A program made the position numbers and the translations under genes. Below are positions 34,646 through 43,015 of a stretch of 48,856 bases of DNA, piece by piece. Where the stretch lies: the NCBI GenBank assembly GCA_021794355.1, contig JAJYRA010000050.1, positions 1 through 48,856 of the forward strand. The letters run 5' to 3'. Positions within the stretch are counted from its first letter, which is position 1. Every line of letters begins with the position of its first letter. The notes beneath the pieces were generated by a model. That model saw only the letters and a program-made list of their open reading frames with translations, was not told where the DNA came from and searched no databases. The stretch comes from Thermoplasmata archaeon. GTDB lineage: Archaea > Thermoplasmatota > Thermoplasmata > Thermoplasmatales > Thermoplasmataceae.

Positions 34646-36109
34646 TTATTTTATAAGTTTTCTATAGACAAGGCTTCCCAAATATGTCAATACCACTATG
34701 ACTATTCCTGCTATTATCCCATAGGTGTAGTAAAAAAGAGTTGGTATTTTGCTGAATAAAATACTCTGTGTTATGAAAGAGGCATACATTGTGATCGAAC
34801 CTGATGCACCAGTATAGCCGCTGGGTGCAAATGTAGTATAATTATATGTGCCTGCCATTACCAGAAACTCAACTTCGTTGGATGTGGTATTTATGGAAGT
34901 TGAACCAAGCTTGATACCCCATGTGCTGTTTGTTGGAAGACCACTTTCCTCAAATTCTACCCAATTATATGTGTTGTTCTGGAATTGGTAGGTATAGTTG
35001 ATATAAGAACCGTATACTGAGCTTGAAGCACCTCCAAATAGAACGATTGTGCTATTTGCATTAAGAATGGACATGGACTGACCATATTCAGATTTTGGTG
35101 CCTTAATATTCAACTGACTCCAGGTCATGGTTACCGGGGAAAATGACCAGCTCTGATCTGTTGGCGTGCCCTTTGTATTCACCCCACCATACAGAAGAAG
35201 GAAATTATTGAAGGAGAAATATTTTAGGTGTGAGAATGCAAGTGCACCAGGATTCGTTGAGAGATTTATCTGCGTCCAGTTTTTAGTGGTCACGTTTAAC
35301 ATCCATGTAGCGCTTGAATATGTTCCGTTATAGCCACCGTACAATATCATATTACCATCAGGTAAAGCTTCCATGGTTGATCCTTCCATTGCCGGTATAC
35401 TCCCGTTGGTTTTCATTACTGTCCATGCGTTATCCTTAAATATCCATGTGCTGTTGGAATATCCATTGGCAGTTTTCCCTCCAAATAATACTATGGAACC
35501 AATGGATGAAGAATATGCGGATGCTGCAAAGGCTCTTGCACTTGGCGCTTTAAGAATACCTCTCAGTGGTGTCCATGTAAACCCTGTGAAGATCCATGTT
35601 TGATTTGTCACAACAAGTTTACCTGATGAAGTTAGGTTCTCTCCACCGAAGAGTACTATATCTTCTCCCCTTGGGTAAAAATTCATGGATGTTCCAAGAA
35701 GTCCAGGTATACTGCTTGAGGTGGTCAGTTTGGTCCATGTCTGGGAATTATAAATCCATGTTTGGTTCATTGTTTTGTTAACAAGTTTGTAAGAAGTGTT
35801 TTTTCCATGCGTAACTGTTTCATTTACCACAGTCATCCCACCGAACATTATTGCTTCCTTATCTGGAGTGAAGCAGGCCATGGAACTATTACTCACAGGT
35901 ACTGGTGCAACCGAAGAGGTGTCGTTCATCCACTGATATTTATATTCAGTTTGATTCTGCACAACACTGGGGGTAACTGACATGGTATTGGTGTGGTTCG
36001 TGGAATTGCCTGCCATTGAAAACGAAAACGTGAAAACTATTACTGTAAATAAGACAACTGCCATAACTGCAATCCTCATAAATCCGTCTTTTCTTTTCCC
36101 AGAAGTCAT
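34646..36109 (-). CDS. Secreted kelch-repeat surface protein with C-terminal membrane anchor
   Basis: About 487 residues starting MTSGKRKDGFMRIAVMAVVL. A signal-peptide-like helix is followed by about six kelch blades, each with a hydrophobic-GG core (MFGGMTV, LFGGENL, LFGGKTA, LYGGYNG, LYGGVNT, LFGGASS) and a W-x-F/L strand, enough for a beta-propeller. A beta-sandwich module follows, opening WVEFEESGLPTNSTWGIKLG, related to the motif in the giant pilin-like proteins. A final helix (YGIIAGIVIVVLTYLGSLVY) and basic tail anchor it. An ATG 33 nt further upstream is less likely because the TATA-like TTTATTAA (36133-36140) is 27 nt from the chosen start. Confidence 0.82.
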   Translation of the reverse strand: MTSGKRKDGFMRIAVMAVVLFTVIVFTFSFSMAGNSTNHTNTMSVTPSVVQNQTEYKYQWMNDTSSVAPVPVSNSSMACFTPDKEAIMFGGMTVVNETVTHGKNTSYKLVNKTMNQTWIYNSQTWTKLTTSSSIPGLLGTSMNFYPRGEDIVLFGGENLTSSGKLVVTNQTWIFTGFTWTPLRGILKAPSARAFAASAYSSSIGSIVLFGGKTANGYSNSTWIFKDNAWTVMKTNGSIPAMEGSTMEALPDGNMILYGGYNGTYSSATWMLNVTTKNWTQINLSTNPGALAFSHLKYFSFNNFLLLYGGVNTKGTPTDQSWSFSPVTMTWSQLNIKAPKSEYGQSMSILNANSTIVLFGGASSSVYGSYINYTYQFQNNTYNWVEFEESGLPTNSTWGIKLGSTSINTTSNEVEFLVMAGTYNYTTFAPSGYTGASGSITMYASFITQSILFSKIPTLFYYTYGIIAGIVIVVLTYLGSLVYRKLIK

Positions 36110-36238
36110 TAAAAAAGTAATATGGAAATCATTAATAAACATTGCATTGAATGAACCAGTATGGCTTTATTTTGGGATAATTCAATTCAATGAAAGTTAA
36201 TTTTTTCTAAAAATAGGAATGATTGTTTCAAAAAAATC

Positions 36239-37417
36239 TCATCTAGCCTTTTCTTTGGATTCGTCTTTCCACAGGGTTTTTGGTTTAATAACATCTTTCA
36301 AGCTCATTGCTTTCTCCTTGAAATTAAAAACATCCTTTAAAATAGAATCTATGTCATCCTTCAGGTTCCTTGAAGGTTTGTATCCCAACTCTTTAAGTTT
36401 ACTGTGTTCAGGATTATAATAATGTTCATCCTTCTCCACCCTAGGATTAGGAATGTGATCCACCTTCACATCAATTTTCAGTACACTTTTTGCTCTTTCC
36501 TTTACCAATGAAGCGAGTTCGTTAATTGAATAGTGCTCATCAAACTGGTTGTATACCCTATACTGTCCACTTTCAGGCTCCTTCTCAATTCCCAGTGTAA
36601 GACATGATATACTATCTTCCAGCGACAGAAATCCCCTTCTCTGCTCTCCCTTACCATAAGCGGTGAGTGGATATCCCAGAACTGCCTGGGTGCAGAACCT
36701 GTTCAAGGCCGTACCCCAGACTTCATCCATATCGAATCTTGTATATAACTCATATTTCTCAATTTCTGGGGTCCTTGTTCCATAAACAACTCCTTGCATT
36801 ACATCCGTAATTTTTAGGTTCCAGACCTTATTTGCAAACATGAGGTTATTTGTGTCATGAACCTTGCTCCAGTGATACCAGGAACCTGCAAACTTAGGAA
36901 ATGGAAGATAATCTTCCCTACCGTTATACTTCACTTCGAAAAATCCCTCAGGAATATCTATATTGGGGGTTCCATATTCTCCCATAGTGCCAAGTTTCAG
37001 GAGGTGAGAATCGGGTAGAATATCTTTCATAACGTAAATTAGATTTAATGTTCCACCCATATTCTGCATAAGGGTCTCCCTGGCTTGTGTAAGCCCAATC
37101 ATGGAATAGGGCGCTGACCTCTGCTCGGCCAGATGTACAAAGGTATCAGGCCTTGTCTCTTCAGCAAACCTGTAAAGAAAATCGGGGTCGTTAACATCCC
37201 CCTTATGGAATTTTATGGTTTTTCCAGTTTTTTCCTCAATCTGTTTTATCCTTTCCTCCATGCTCAATATGGGGGTAACAGAATCAGAATGAACCTCAGA
37301 AACCCTCTTTCTTGTATATAATGAATCAACGCCCACGACCTCATGCCCTCTTGATAGCAACCGCAACGCCAGTGGCCAGCCAATATAACCATCAATTCCA
37401 AGAATTGCAACCTTCAT
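36239..37417 (-). CDS. agl3: UDP-sulfoquinovose synthase (Agl3 / SQD1-like)
   Basis: About 392 residues starting MKVAILGIDGYIGWPLALRL. It is a short-chain NAD-dependent epimerase-type enzyme that makes UDP-sulfoquinovose from UDP-glucose and sulfite. SQD1-type hallmarks are GIDGYIGWP, the HLAEQRSAPYSM loop, LGTMGEYGTPNIDIPEG, the catalytic YHWSK (Tyr and Lys) and QGVVYGTRT. In Sulfolobus the orthologue Agl3 supplies the sulfosugar of surface N-glycans. An upstream ATG at 37435 would add six residues but lies too close to the TATA-like ATTATATT at about 37447-37454. Confidence 0.92.
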   Translation of the reverse strand: MKVAILGIDGYIGWPLALRLLSRGHEVVGVDSLYTRKRVSEVHSDSVTPILSMEERIKQIEEKTGKTIKFHKGDVNDPDFLYRFAEETRPDTFVHLAEQRSAPYSMIGLTQARETLMQNMGGTLNLIYVMKDILPDSHLLKLGTMGEYGTPNIDIPEGFFEVKYNGREDYLPFPKFAGSWYHWSKVHDTNNLMFANKVWNLKITDVMQGVVYGTRTPEIEKYELYTRFDMDEVWGTALNRFCTQAVLGYPLTAYGKGEQRRGFLSLEDSISCLTLGIEKEPESGQYRVYNQFDEHYSINELASLVKERAKSVLKIDVKVDHIPNPRVEKDEHYYNPEHSKLKELGYKPSRNLKDDIDSILKDVFNFKEKAMSLKDVIKPKTLWKDESKEKAR

Positions 37418-37541
37418 ATTGTTCTGATAATACATCCAATATAATAAGATGTATCAAATGGTTCATTGTGGGTTCTATCCAATGAAATGTTATGAAAGAA
37501 GTTTTGTTGATTCTTCAATCCCCCTTTCAAGCCCCTTCCAC

Positions 37542-37889
37542 TTACCTGTCTTTTAAGTGCATCAACAATCTTTTAACCTCTGGATGTTTCTGCGAGGAGT
37601 TCGATCATTCTATAAATATATTCCTACAAATTCTTATGTATCGTTCTACCCTGACCAAGGAAGCTTTCTGTTAACAATGGATTGTTAGGAAAGCAAGACA
37701 AAAAATGGTTATCTTTCTTTCCTTATCAATGGCACAGAAGGATTCCAAAATTTCAAGTGCCTCTGTTCCTATTATCAACATTTAACCTCCAATGGTGACG
37801 GTGACTTCTGGAAATGTATTGATCTGTAACACTCTATTATTGGTCTTTTTTCTGAGGCATGTTTCCAATCCACAAGCTGTTAATTCCAT
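37542..37889 (-). pseudogene. Decayed small gene(s): one frame interrupted by three stops
   Basis: A single reverse-strand frame of 116 codons. It opens with an ATG at 37887-37889 (MELTACGLETCLRKKTNNRV, ending VTVTIGG), stops at TAA 37782-37784, and resumes at an immediately following ATG (MLIIGTEALEILESFCAIDK, then ERKITIFCLAFL). It stops again at 37671-37673, passes a TGA at 37605-37607, and ends SSQKHPEVKRLLMHLKDR. All segments look protein-like, and GGAGG precedes the second ATG. I do not recognise the family. Either one decayed gene or two tiny coupled ORFs. Confidence 0.35.
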
Positions 37890-38271
37890 TGGTGAGCTTG
37901 AAATTCAGAGATCAGAACAGTTACCTTTCCCATGCATCGCAATCCACAGGTTGTAGAATACAGTTAAAAAACTTCTTTTGTGATAAATTAGTTTAATTTT
38001 TAACATTTCATATGAAAATTCTAGTTTCCATTGTATGGGTTAAATGGCAAGAAAAGTAAAACGAAAATGGTCTGATAGCGTCTTGCCTCACGCTCTCCTG
38101 GGTTCGTAAAGTTATATGTCTTATTATGGAGGCGAGCCTATTTTACGGTGGAAATGAAACCAAGCCCATGGCGACTCCACCAGCAACCCTTGAAATGGGA
38201 ATCTAATTGAGAAAACCTGGTGAAGAGATCACAAATAGTATATGAAAACCTATTATATTTAAATACAATCA
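37890..38271. other. Gene-free region, with a possible IS200/IS605-type tail at 38040-38210
   Basis: An AT-rich left part is followed by a GC-richer block (about 38075-38205). The block contains several short complementary segments and a 26-codon frame from the ATG at 38126 (MEASLFYGGNETKPMATPPA, then TLEMGI and stop at 38204-38206). GC-rich, structured tails with such short peptides occur at the right ends of TnpB-bearing elements, where the guide RNA scaffold overlaps the tnpB 3' end. No tnpB body precedes it, so this would be a remnant. TATATTTAAAT at about 38253 is the likely promoter of the next gene. Confidence 0.25.
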
Positions 38272-38883
38272 GTGAAAGTGGCTTTCGATCTAACATTCAT
38301 AAAAATCTTCTTTCCTCTTTTCATAGTTATTGATCCCTTTGGAACCATGGCCCTTTTTCTCACAATGACATCTGACTATTCAGAGGCGGAGAAAAAAACC
38401 GCTGCAAAGGATGCATTCATTTATGGGACGCTGATACTTGTATTTTTTACCGTTGCAGGCTACTTCGTGCTCTATCTGATGGGCATCTCCGTAAACGCCA
38501 TAGAGATTGCTGGGGGAACAATACTCCTTATTATGGGTGTTGAGATGGTAAGGGAAGGGGATAGACCAAAATCAACAGGAAAAACATTCAAAAACCCGGA
38601 CCTTGGAATAGTTCCATTTGCAACACCATTACTTGCTGGTCCGGGGGCCATTTCACTTGTAATCATCCTGGCACGAAAAAGTTATCTTTCAATGGGGATA
38701 ACCATCGGATCTGTTGTAATCATCTTCCTGATCGTACTGGTCCTATTCTCATTTGCAACACCCATATCCAGGGCTCTCGGTGATAAATCAATGAAAGCAA
38801 TTACAAGAATATTCGGTCTCTTCGTGGCAGCCTTTGCCATACAGTTTATCCTAAATGCCATTACCTCCCTAGCTGGAATCTAA
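38272..38883 (+). CDS. MarC-family integral membrane protein (UPF0056)
   Basis: A 203-residue protein with six transmembrane helices. FFPLFIVIDPFGTMALFLTM is the family N-terminus, and the repeated half begins GIVPFATPLLAGPGAISLVI. MarC proteins were once linked to multiple antibiotic resistance, but their function is unsettled; one archaeal member has been reported to transport neutral amino acids. The start is a GTG at 38272. A second GTG two codons later is also possible. The nearby TATA-like sequence leaves a leader of only a few bases at most. Confidence 0.87.
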   Translation: MKVAFDLTFIKIFFPLFIVIDPFGTMALFLTMTSDYSEAEKKTAAKDAFIYGTLILVFFTVAGYFVLYLMGISVNAIEIAGGTILLIMGVEMVREGDRPKSTGKTFKNPDLGIVPFATPLLAGPGAISLVIILARKSYLSMGITIGSVVIIFLIVLVLFSFATPISRALGDKSMKAITRIFGLFVAAFAIQFILNAITSLAGI

Positions 38884-38899
38884 AAAAGAAGAATTGAAA

Positions 38900-40129
38900 T
38901 TATTGTATGGTGAATTCTTTACCATTAAAGGGAAGAATCACGTTAAAATTATCCAGATCATCCACTATAGCTTCCCTCTGATCCCCATGGCACAGAATTA
39001 CATTCTCAGGCTGACATGACTTGATAAAGGATATGAGTTCGTCATGACCTGCATGTGCCGACATATCAAAGAATTCTATGGCCATATCCGGTTTCACTTC
39101 TACCCCTGAGAGATTTATTGTTCCTTTTTCCATGAGGTTCCTTCCATTTGTACCTTCAACCTGATATCCAGTCATAAATATGGCACTTCTTGAATCATGA
39201 ACATACTTCTCTATGTATGAAAGAACAGGTCCACCATCTAGCATGCCGGATGTTGAAATTATGACATCTGCCGAGTCAATATTCTCTCTCATTCTCTTCC
39301 CCCTTATGGCCTTAACACTTGAAAGGGCCTTCCTGAATTCCTTGTCTGATCTGAGGAATCCCGGAGTATTAAGATAAATGCTCGTAATTAGGTTTCCCAT
39401 ACCATCAGTTGCAATATTATATGGAAGATCTGAAAGAGACATTATGAGTTCCTGCATTCTTCCCATGGCGAAGGATGGTAATATCACCTTCCCACCGTGC
39501 TCCACAACTTCGGAGACCCGCTCTCTTAATCTTCGTCTTACCTCTTCCCTGTCTTCATGGTTTTTTCCAGCATAGGTACTCTCTACAACAAGATTCCTAG
39601 CTTTCTTGGGTTTAGCTCCATTTAAGAGTTTTGAATCACCAGTATAAAGATCACCCGTGACCATGATCTCATCAGAATTCTCGAATTTCCACATTGTAGA
39701 ACCTGGGATGTGACCAGCAGAGTAAGGTGTAACGTTTATATCATCCATGTCCAATTTCTCGTTGTACTTGGTATGATTCATGAACGTATACATCTTTTCC
39801 ACATCCTCCCTGTTGAATCTTTCCACATATCCTTCAATGGATGTTATTTTTATGGAATCATTCAGCATGGGCCTGGCCGTGTTAGATGTCATTTCTGTTG
39901 CAAATATGTCCACGCCATCATTTTGAAAGTACATGGGCAATGCTCCTATGTGATCAAGATGGGAATGCGTCACAAAAAGTGCATCAATCTTCTCTGGTGG
40001 CAGTGGGAAAAGTGGAGGTTTTTCCGGAATTACACCATAATCTACCTGAAACACCTTTCCGTCCATGTTTATAATAACACCCAATCTACCAACTTCTTCT
40101 GCTCCTCCTAAAAACTTAACTTTTAACAA
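38900..40129 (-). CDS. Metallo-beta-lactamase / beta-CASP RNA nuclease (aCPSF2-like)
   Basis: A 409-residue protein without N-terminal KH domains. Metallo-beta-lactamase motifs are HSHLDH (residues 55-60), AGHIPGST and GDLYTGDSK. The beta-CASP insert has ESTYA, PSFAMGRMQEL, SGMLDGGPV, and the final SAHAGHDELISF and ILCHGDQ. This is the CPSF-like group of archaeal ribonucleases involved in RNA 3'-end cleavage or decay. It lies 2 bp after the MTA phosphorylase gene, so the two are co-transcribed. Endonuclease versus exonuclease action cannot be read from the sequence. Confidence 0.9.
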   Translation of the reverse strand: MLKVKFLGGAEEVGRLGVIINMDGKVFQVDYGVIPEKPPLFPLPPEKIDALFVTHSHLDHIGALPMYFQNDGVDIFATEMTSNTARPMLNDSIKITSIEGYVERFNREDVEKMYTFMNHTKYNEKLDMDDINVTPYSAGHIPGSTMWKFENSDEIMVTGDLYTGDSKLLNGAKPKKARNLVVESTYAGKNHEDREEVRRRLRERVSEVVEHGGKVILPSFAMGRMQELIMSLSDLPYNIATDGMGNLITSIYLNTPGFLRSDKEFRKALSSVKAIRGKRMRENIDSADVIISTSGMLDGGPVLSYIEKYVHDSRSAIFMTGYQVEGTNGRNLMEKGTINLSGVEVKPDMAIEFFDMSAHAGHDELISFIKSCQPENVILCHGDQREAIVDDLDNFNVILPFNGKEFTIQ

Positions 40130-40131
40130 AT

Positions 40132-40896
40132 TTATAACCTCGCATTTTCTAGTCTGTCTTTACATTGACAATTTCTTGCTTCTGAATGGATAGTGAGGAA
40201 ATCAGCAATAATTTTCTGAGTTTTCTCCTCATTTTCCTTTAGAATCTTTATAACTTCTGATGCTTCCACTGGTTTTTCAGACCACACATCATAATCGGTG
40301 ACATTTGCAACCATTGAATAGCACATTCCCAACTCATCTGCCAGAGTTATTTCCGGAACAAGTGTCATGCCTATTATGTCCCCATACTGCCTGAACATTT
40401 TCGATTCAGCTCTCGTGGAAAACCTTGGTCCTTCTATTACTACATAGGTACCTGCTCCATGGGCTTGACCATGCTTCTTTGACACTTCGAGCAATTCCTT
40501 ATTAATTCTTGGGCAAAATGGATCGGCTGAAGATATATGTATAACATCTGGCCCATCATAAAAAGTCAGTTTCCTATTTTTTGTAAAATCAATAAACTGA
40601 TCAGGTATTACAACATCTCCAGGCTTTAGTCCCTCTTTTAAGGAGCCCACAGCATTTATCCCAAGGATCTCTGTACAGCCTATGCTATTTAAAGCCCAGA
40701 TATTCGCTCTGTAATTAACCATATGAGGTGGAATGTTGTGTTTTTTCCCATGTCTGGGGAGAAAGGCAACATTCATACCATGATAATCTCCAACTTCAAC
40801 CTCCGATGAAGGTACACCAAAGGGTGTATCAATCGTTCTGCTTTCCTTTACAGTTATGAGATCGTAGAGGCCACTGCCCCCGATTATTCCTATCAA
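40132..40896 (-). CDS. mtnP: S-methyl-5'-thioadenosine phosphorylase
   Basis: A 254-residue trimeric-type nucleoside phosphorylase. [12 protein letters not shown] at the N-terminus, [20 protein letters not shown] and NAVGSL, and [20 protein letters not shown] form the substrate pocket; the family cleaves MTA (or related nucleosides) with phosphate to adenine and 5-methylthioribose-1-phosphate for methionine salvage. Asp in VTDYDVW fits purine 6-amino recognition. The start is a TTG at 40894-40896, supported by the Shine-Dalgarno-like GGAAGTGA about 6 nt upstream. It leads a unit with the beta-CASP nuclease. Confidence 0.9.
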   Translation of the reverse strand: MIGIIGGSGLYDLITVKESRTIDTPFGVPSSEVEVGDYHGMNVAFLPRHGKKHNIPPHMVNYRANIWALNSIGCTEILGINAVGSLKEGLKPGDVVIPDQFIDFTKNRKLTFYDGPDVIHISSADPFCPRINKELLEVSKKHGQAHGAGTYVVIEGPRFSTRAESKMFRQYGDIIGMTLVPEITLADELGMCYSMVANVTDYDVWSEKPVEASEVIKILKENEEKTQKIIADFLTIHSEARNCQCKDRLENARL

Positions 40897-41070
40897 TGTA
40901 TTTCACTTCCTTTCAGTAATGTGTCAATGGTATTTAATTTATTTTTTAAATTCAAGGAAACTTTTTCACGCTTGTCTGTTCACAATGTCATTCATTTTGC
41001 TACTTTTAGGGTTGAATTTAATTTGATTCCCGGTTTTGACCAATTTTTATTAGAAGTGGTTCTCAGATCG

Positions 41071-41085
41071 ATAAAACTATAATAG
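41071..41085 (+). promoter_or_regulatory. TATA region of the RPA operon
   Basis: ATAAAACTATAATA provides a box centred about 25-28 nt before the ATG at 41106. Confidence 0.45.
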
Positions 41086-41105
41086 GTTTTGAATTCTTAT
41101 GTTGA

Positions 41106-42200
41106 ATGGAATCCTCAAAAAATTTGAAAATAGCTGAAATAAAAGGAGAGGTAATGGAAATAAACGTAAAAGCAAAAATTTTATCGCTTTCCAAAAGGGA
41201 GGTACAGAGTGCCAAGGGTCCACTAACTTACCATTATGGGTTGATAGGTGACGAAACAGGTGTAATGCCATTTACAGCCTGGTCTTTTCCCACAACTGTA
41301 AGGGAGAACGACGTTTATGAAATTTCAAAGTGTTACACAAAAAGTTACAAAGAAAAATTAAGGATTTATTTTGATAATCGTACGGAATTTAAGTTGCTTA
41401 CAGAAACAATGGAAGTCAAGCGTACATACAAATATTATGAGATAAAAGATTTGAATTTGAACGATAAATTCGTTACGGTGGAAGGTTTAGTAACATCGGA
41501 AAATAGGAGGGAATATGAAAAGGATGGAGAAAAGAAGGAAGTATTTCAATATATATTGAAGGACCAAACCGCAACCATACCCCTTTCAAGTTTTGGCAAG
41601 AAGTTAGAAGCCGGAAAATACGCAAGAATTGAGGGTGCACGCCTTGATGAATTTAATGGATATTACCGGCTGAACATGTCCGACAAGGCAAATGTAGAAT
41701 ATATAAACATAGACTTGAAAGATGAAGAAAAAATTATGGACATAGTAAATTTAAGAGGTGCAGTGGGAGGTATAACGGTTACGGGGTTCATAATTAACAT
41801 GGGTGAGAAGAGTGGGCTGGTTGTTAGGTGCAGTGAATGCAACCTGAAAGTGGATGATATAAGATGTTCCGATCATCCCGAAGCACCGTTGAAGTATGAT
41901 ATATTTACATACTTCACTATTGATGACGGTACCGATTACTTACAGGTAAGTGCAGGTTTTGAGGCCCTTAAAGAGATCGCAAATATCAATAGGGAATATC
42001 TGGATAATCCACAGAGGCCACCACTGAAGAAAGAAGTGAAGGAGAAAATCGAATCGGCACTCACTCATCATGCACTCAAGATCAAGGGTAACTTACGCAT
42101 TAATAACATGGGAATTTCTTTAAGATCGACCGAAATATCTGCAATAACAGAAGATCTGGTTAAATCTTTAAAAACAGAAATTAACGGGGGATCAAATTGA
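41106..42200 (+). CDS. rpa: Replication protein A, large subunit (OB folds plus zinc finger)
   Basis: A 364-residue ssDNA-binding protein. OB fold 1 spans about 8-100 (ISLSKREVQSAKGP-like region SLSKREVQSAKGPLTYHYGL), OB fold 2 about 115-200, and a zinc-binding insertion C-x2-C-x8-C-x2-H (CSECNLKVDDIRCSDH) around residue 245 sits within the third OB-like domain. This is the euryarchaeal RPA layout. It protects single strands and organises replication and repair enzymes. Its last 4 nt overlap the TTG start of the next gene, so both are made together. Confidence 0.9.
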   Translation: MESSKNLKIAEIKGEVMEINVKAKILSLSKREVQSAKGPLTYHYGLIGDETGVMPFTAWSFPTTVRENDVYEISKCYTKSYKEKLRIYFDNRTEFKLLTETMEVKRTYKYYEIKDLNLNDKFVTVEGLVTSENRREYEKDGEKKEVFQYILKDQTATIPLSSFGKKLEAGKYARIEGARLDEFNGYYRLNMSDKANVEYINIDLKDEEKIMDIVNLRGAVGGITVTGFIINMGEKSGLVVRCSECNLKVDDIRCSDHPEAPLKYDIFTYFTIDDGTDYLQVSAGFEALKEIANINREYLDNPQRPPLKKEVKEKIESALTHHALKIKGNLRINNMGISLRSTEISAITEDLVKSLKTEINGGSN

Positions 42201-43015
42201 TTGAAAAAAAGAGGGAACCGGCAAGATGGATTTTTGCCAAGGAATTAAGGGACACCTCCCTTACAATTATGGAGGGAGACGACGAAGCGAGAAAGGAATA
42301 TTTCATCACTCCTGCAGGGTCTTTTGGAAGGAGAATACTATTCTGTGGTAAAATTACGCAGAAAAAAGAAGAAAATGAAATGACGAAAATGACGGTTGCA
42401 GATCACACTGGGGCCTTTTATGTAACATTCTTCTCAAAGGAGTTTAATCAGAATACCAAGATTCAGATTGAACGTGTCAACGAGAATGATGAAGTAATGA
42501 TTGTGGGAAGAACTACTTACTTCAAGACAAACGAAGGAAAAATGTATATAAATATTAATCCAGAAACGGTAAGGAACATTTCCGAAACGGATACCGAATA
42601 CTGGAAGGTGAGGTGTGCCCTCTCGCTCAATTCAAGATTAGCAGCTATCAGGGAGATCAGGAAATCTCAGGACATTGACGATAAGCATCTGGGAGATCTG
42701 GGTTTTACTCAGGACGAGGCTAGGGGTTGCATTAAAGCGAGTGAGCTCTACGAAGGGTATAATATGGGCCAACTGGAAGAGATCATTGCGGGAATGTCGG
42801 TCTATCAATTTTCAGACACGGCCATAAAATTGAGGGAAAAGGTAATGGATATAATCAGGGAAAATAATCCATTCGGGGGAATAACATACGAACAGATACT
42901 GGAAAAACTTTCTAAGGAAGGTGTGGAACCCAGGCAGCTCGATGAAACACTGAATCTTCTGGGAACTGATGGCGAAATTTTCGAAGCAGAAAAGCGAAAA
43001 TTTAAAGCTATTTAG
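42197..43015 (+). CDS. RPA-associated protein (COG3390-like, OB plus winged helix)
   Basis: A 272-residue protein. An OB fold (RRILFCGKITQKKEENEMTK, then DHTGAFYVTFFSKEF) occupies about residues 40-125. The C-terminal part ends in a winged helix (GGITYEQILEKLSKEGVEPR and LNLLGTDGEIFEAEKR), the arrangement of RPA32 and the archaeal RPA-associated proteins. The start is a TTG within the TTGA overlap with rpa, so translational coupling is likely. The 3' end overlaps the gcvPB tail by 8 nt on the other strand. Confidence 0.87.
   Translation: MIEKKREPARWIFAKELRDTSLTIMEGDDEARKEYFITPAGSFGRRILFCGKITQKKEENEMTKMTVADHTGAFYVTFFSKEFNQNTKIQIERVNENDEVMIVGRTTYFKTNEGKMYININPETVRNISETDTEYWKVRCALSLNSRLAAIREIRKSQDIDDKHLGDLGFTQDEARGCIKASELYEGYNMGQLEEIIAGMSVYQFSDTAIKLREKVMDIIRENNPFGGITYEQILEKLSKEGVEPRQLDETLNLLGTDGEIFEAEKRKFKAI

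Noticed and set aside
38075-38210. SRP RNA, RNase P RNA or riboswitch
   Set aside because: I looked for the SRP helix 8 core and the RNase P conserved blocks here and in the PCNA-tRNA spacer and did not find them.
42197-43015. Second RPA large subunit
   Set aside because: It has a single OB fold plus a C-terminal winged helix and no zinc finger, fitting the RPA-associated family.
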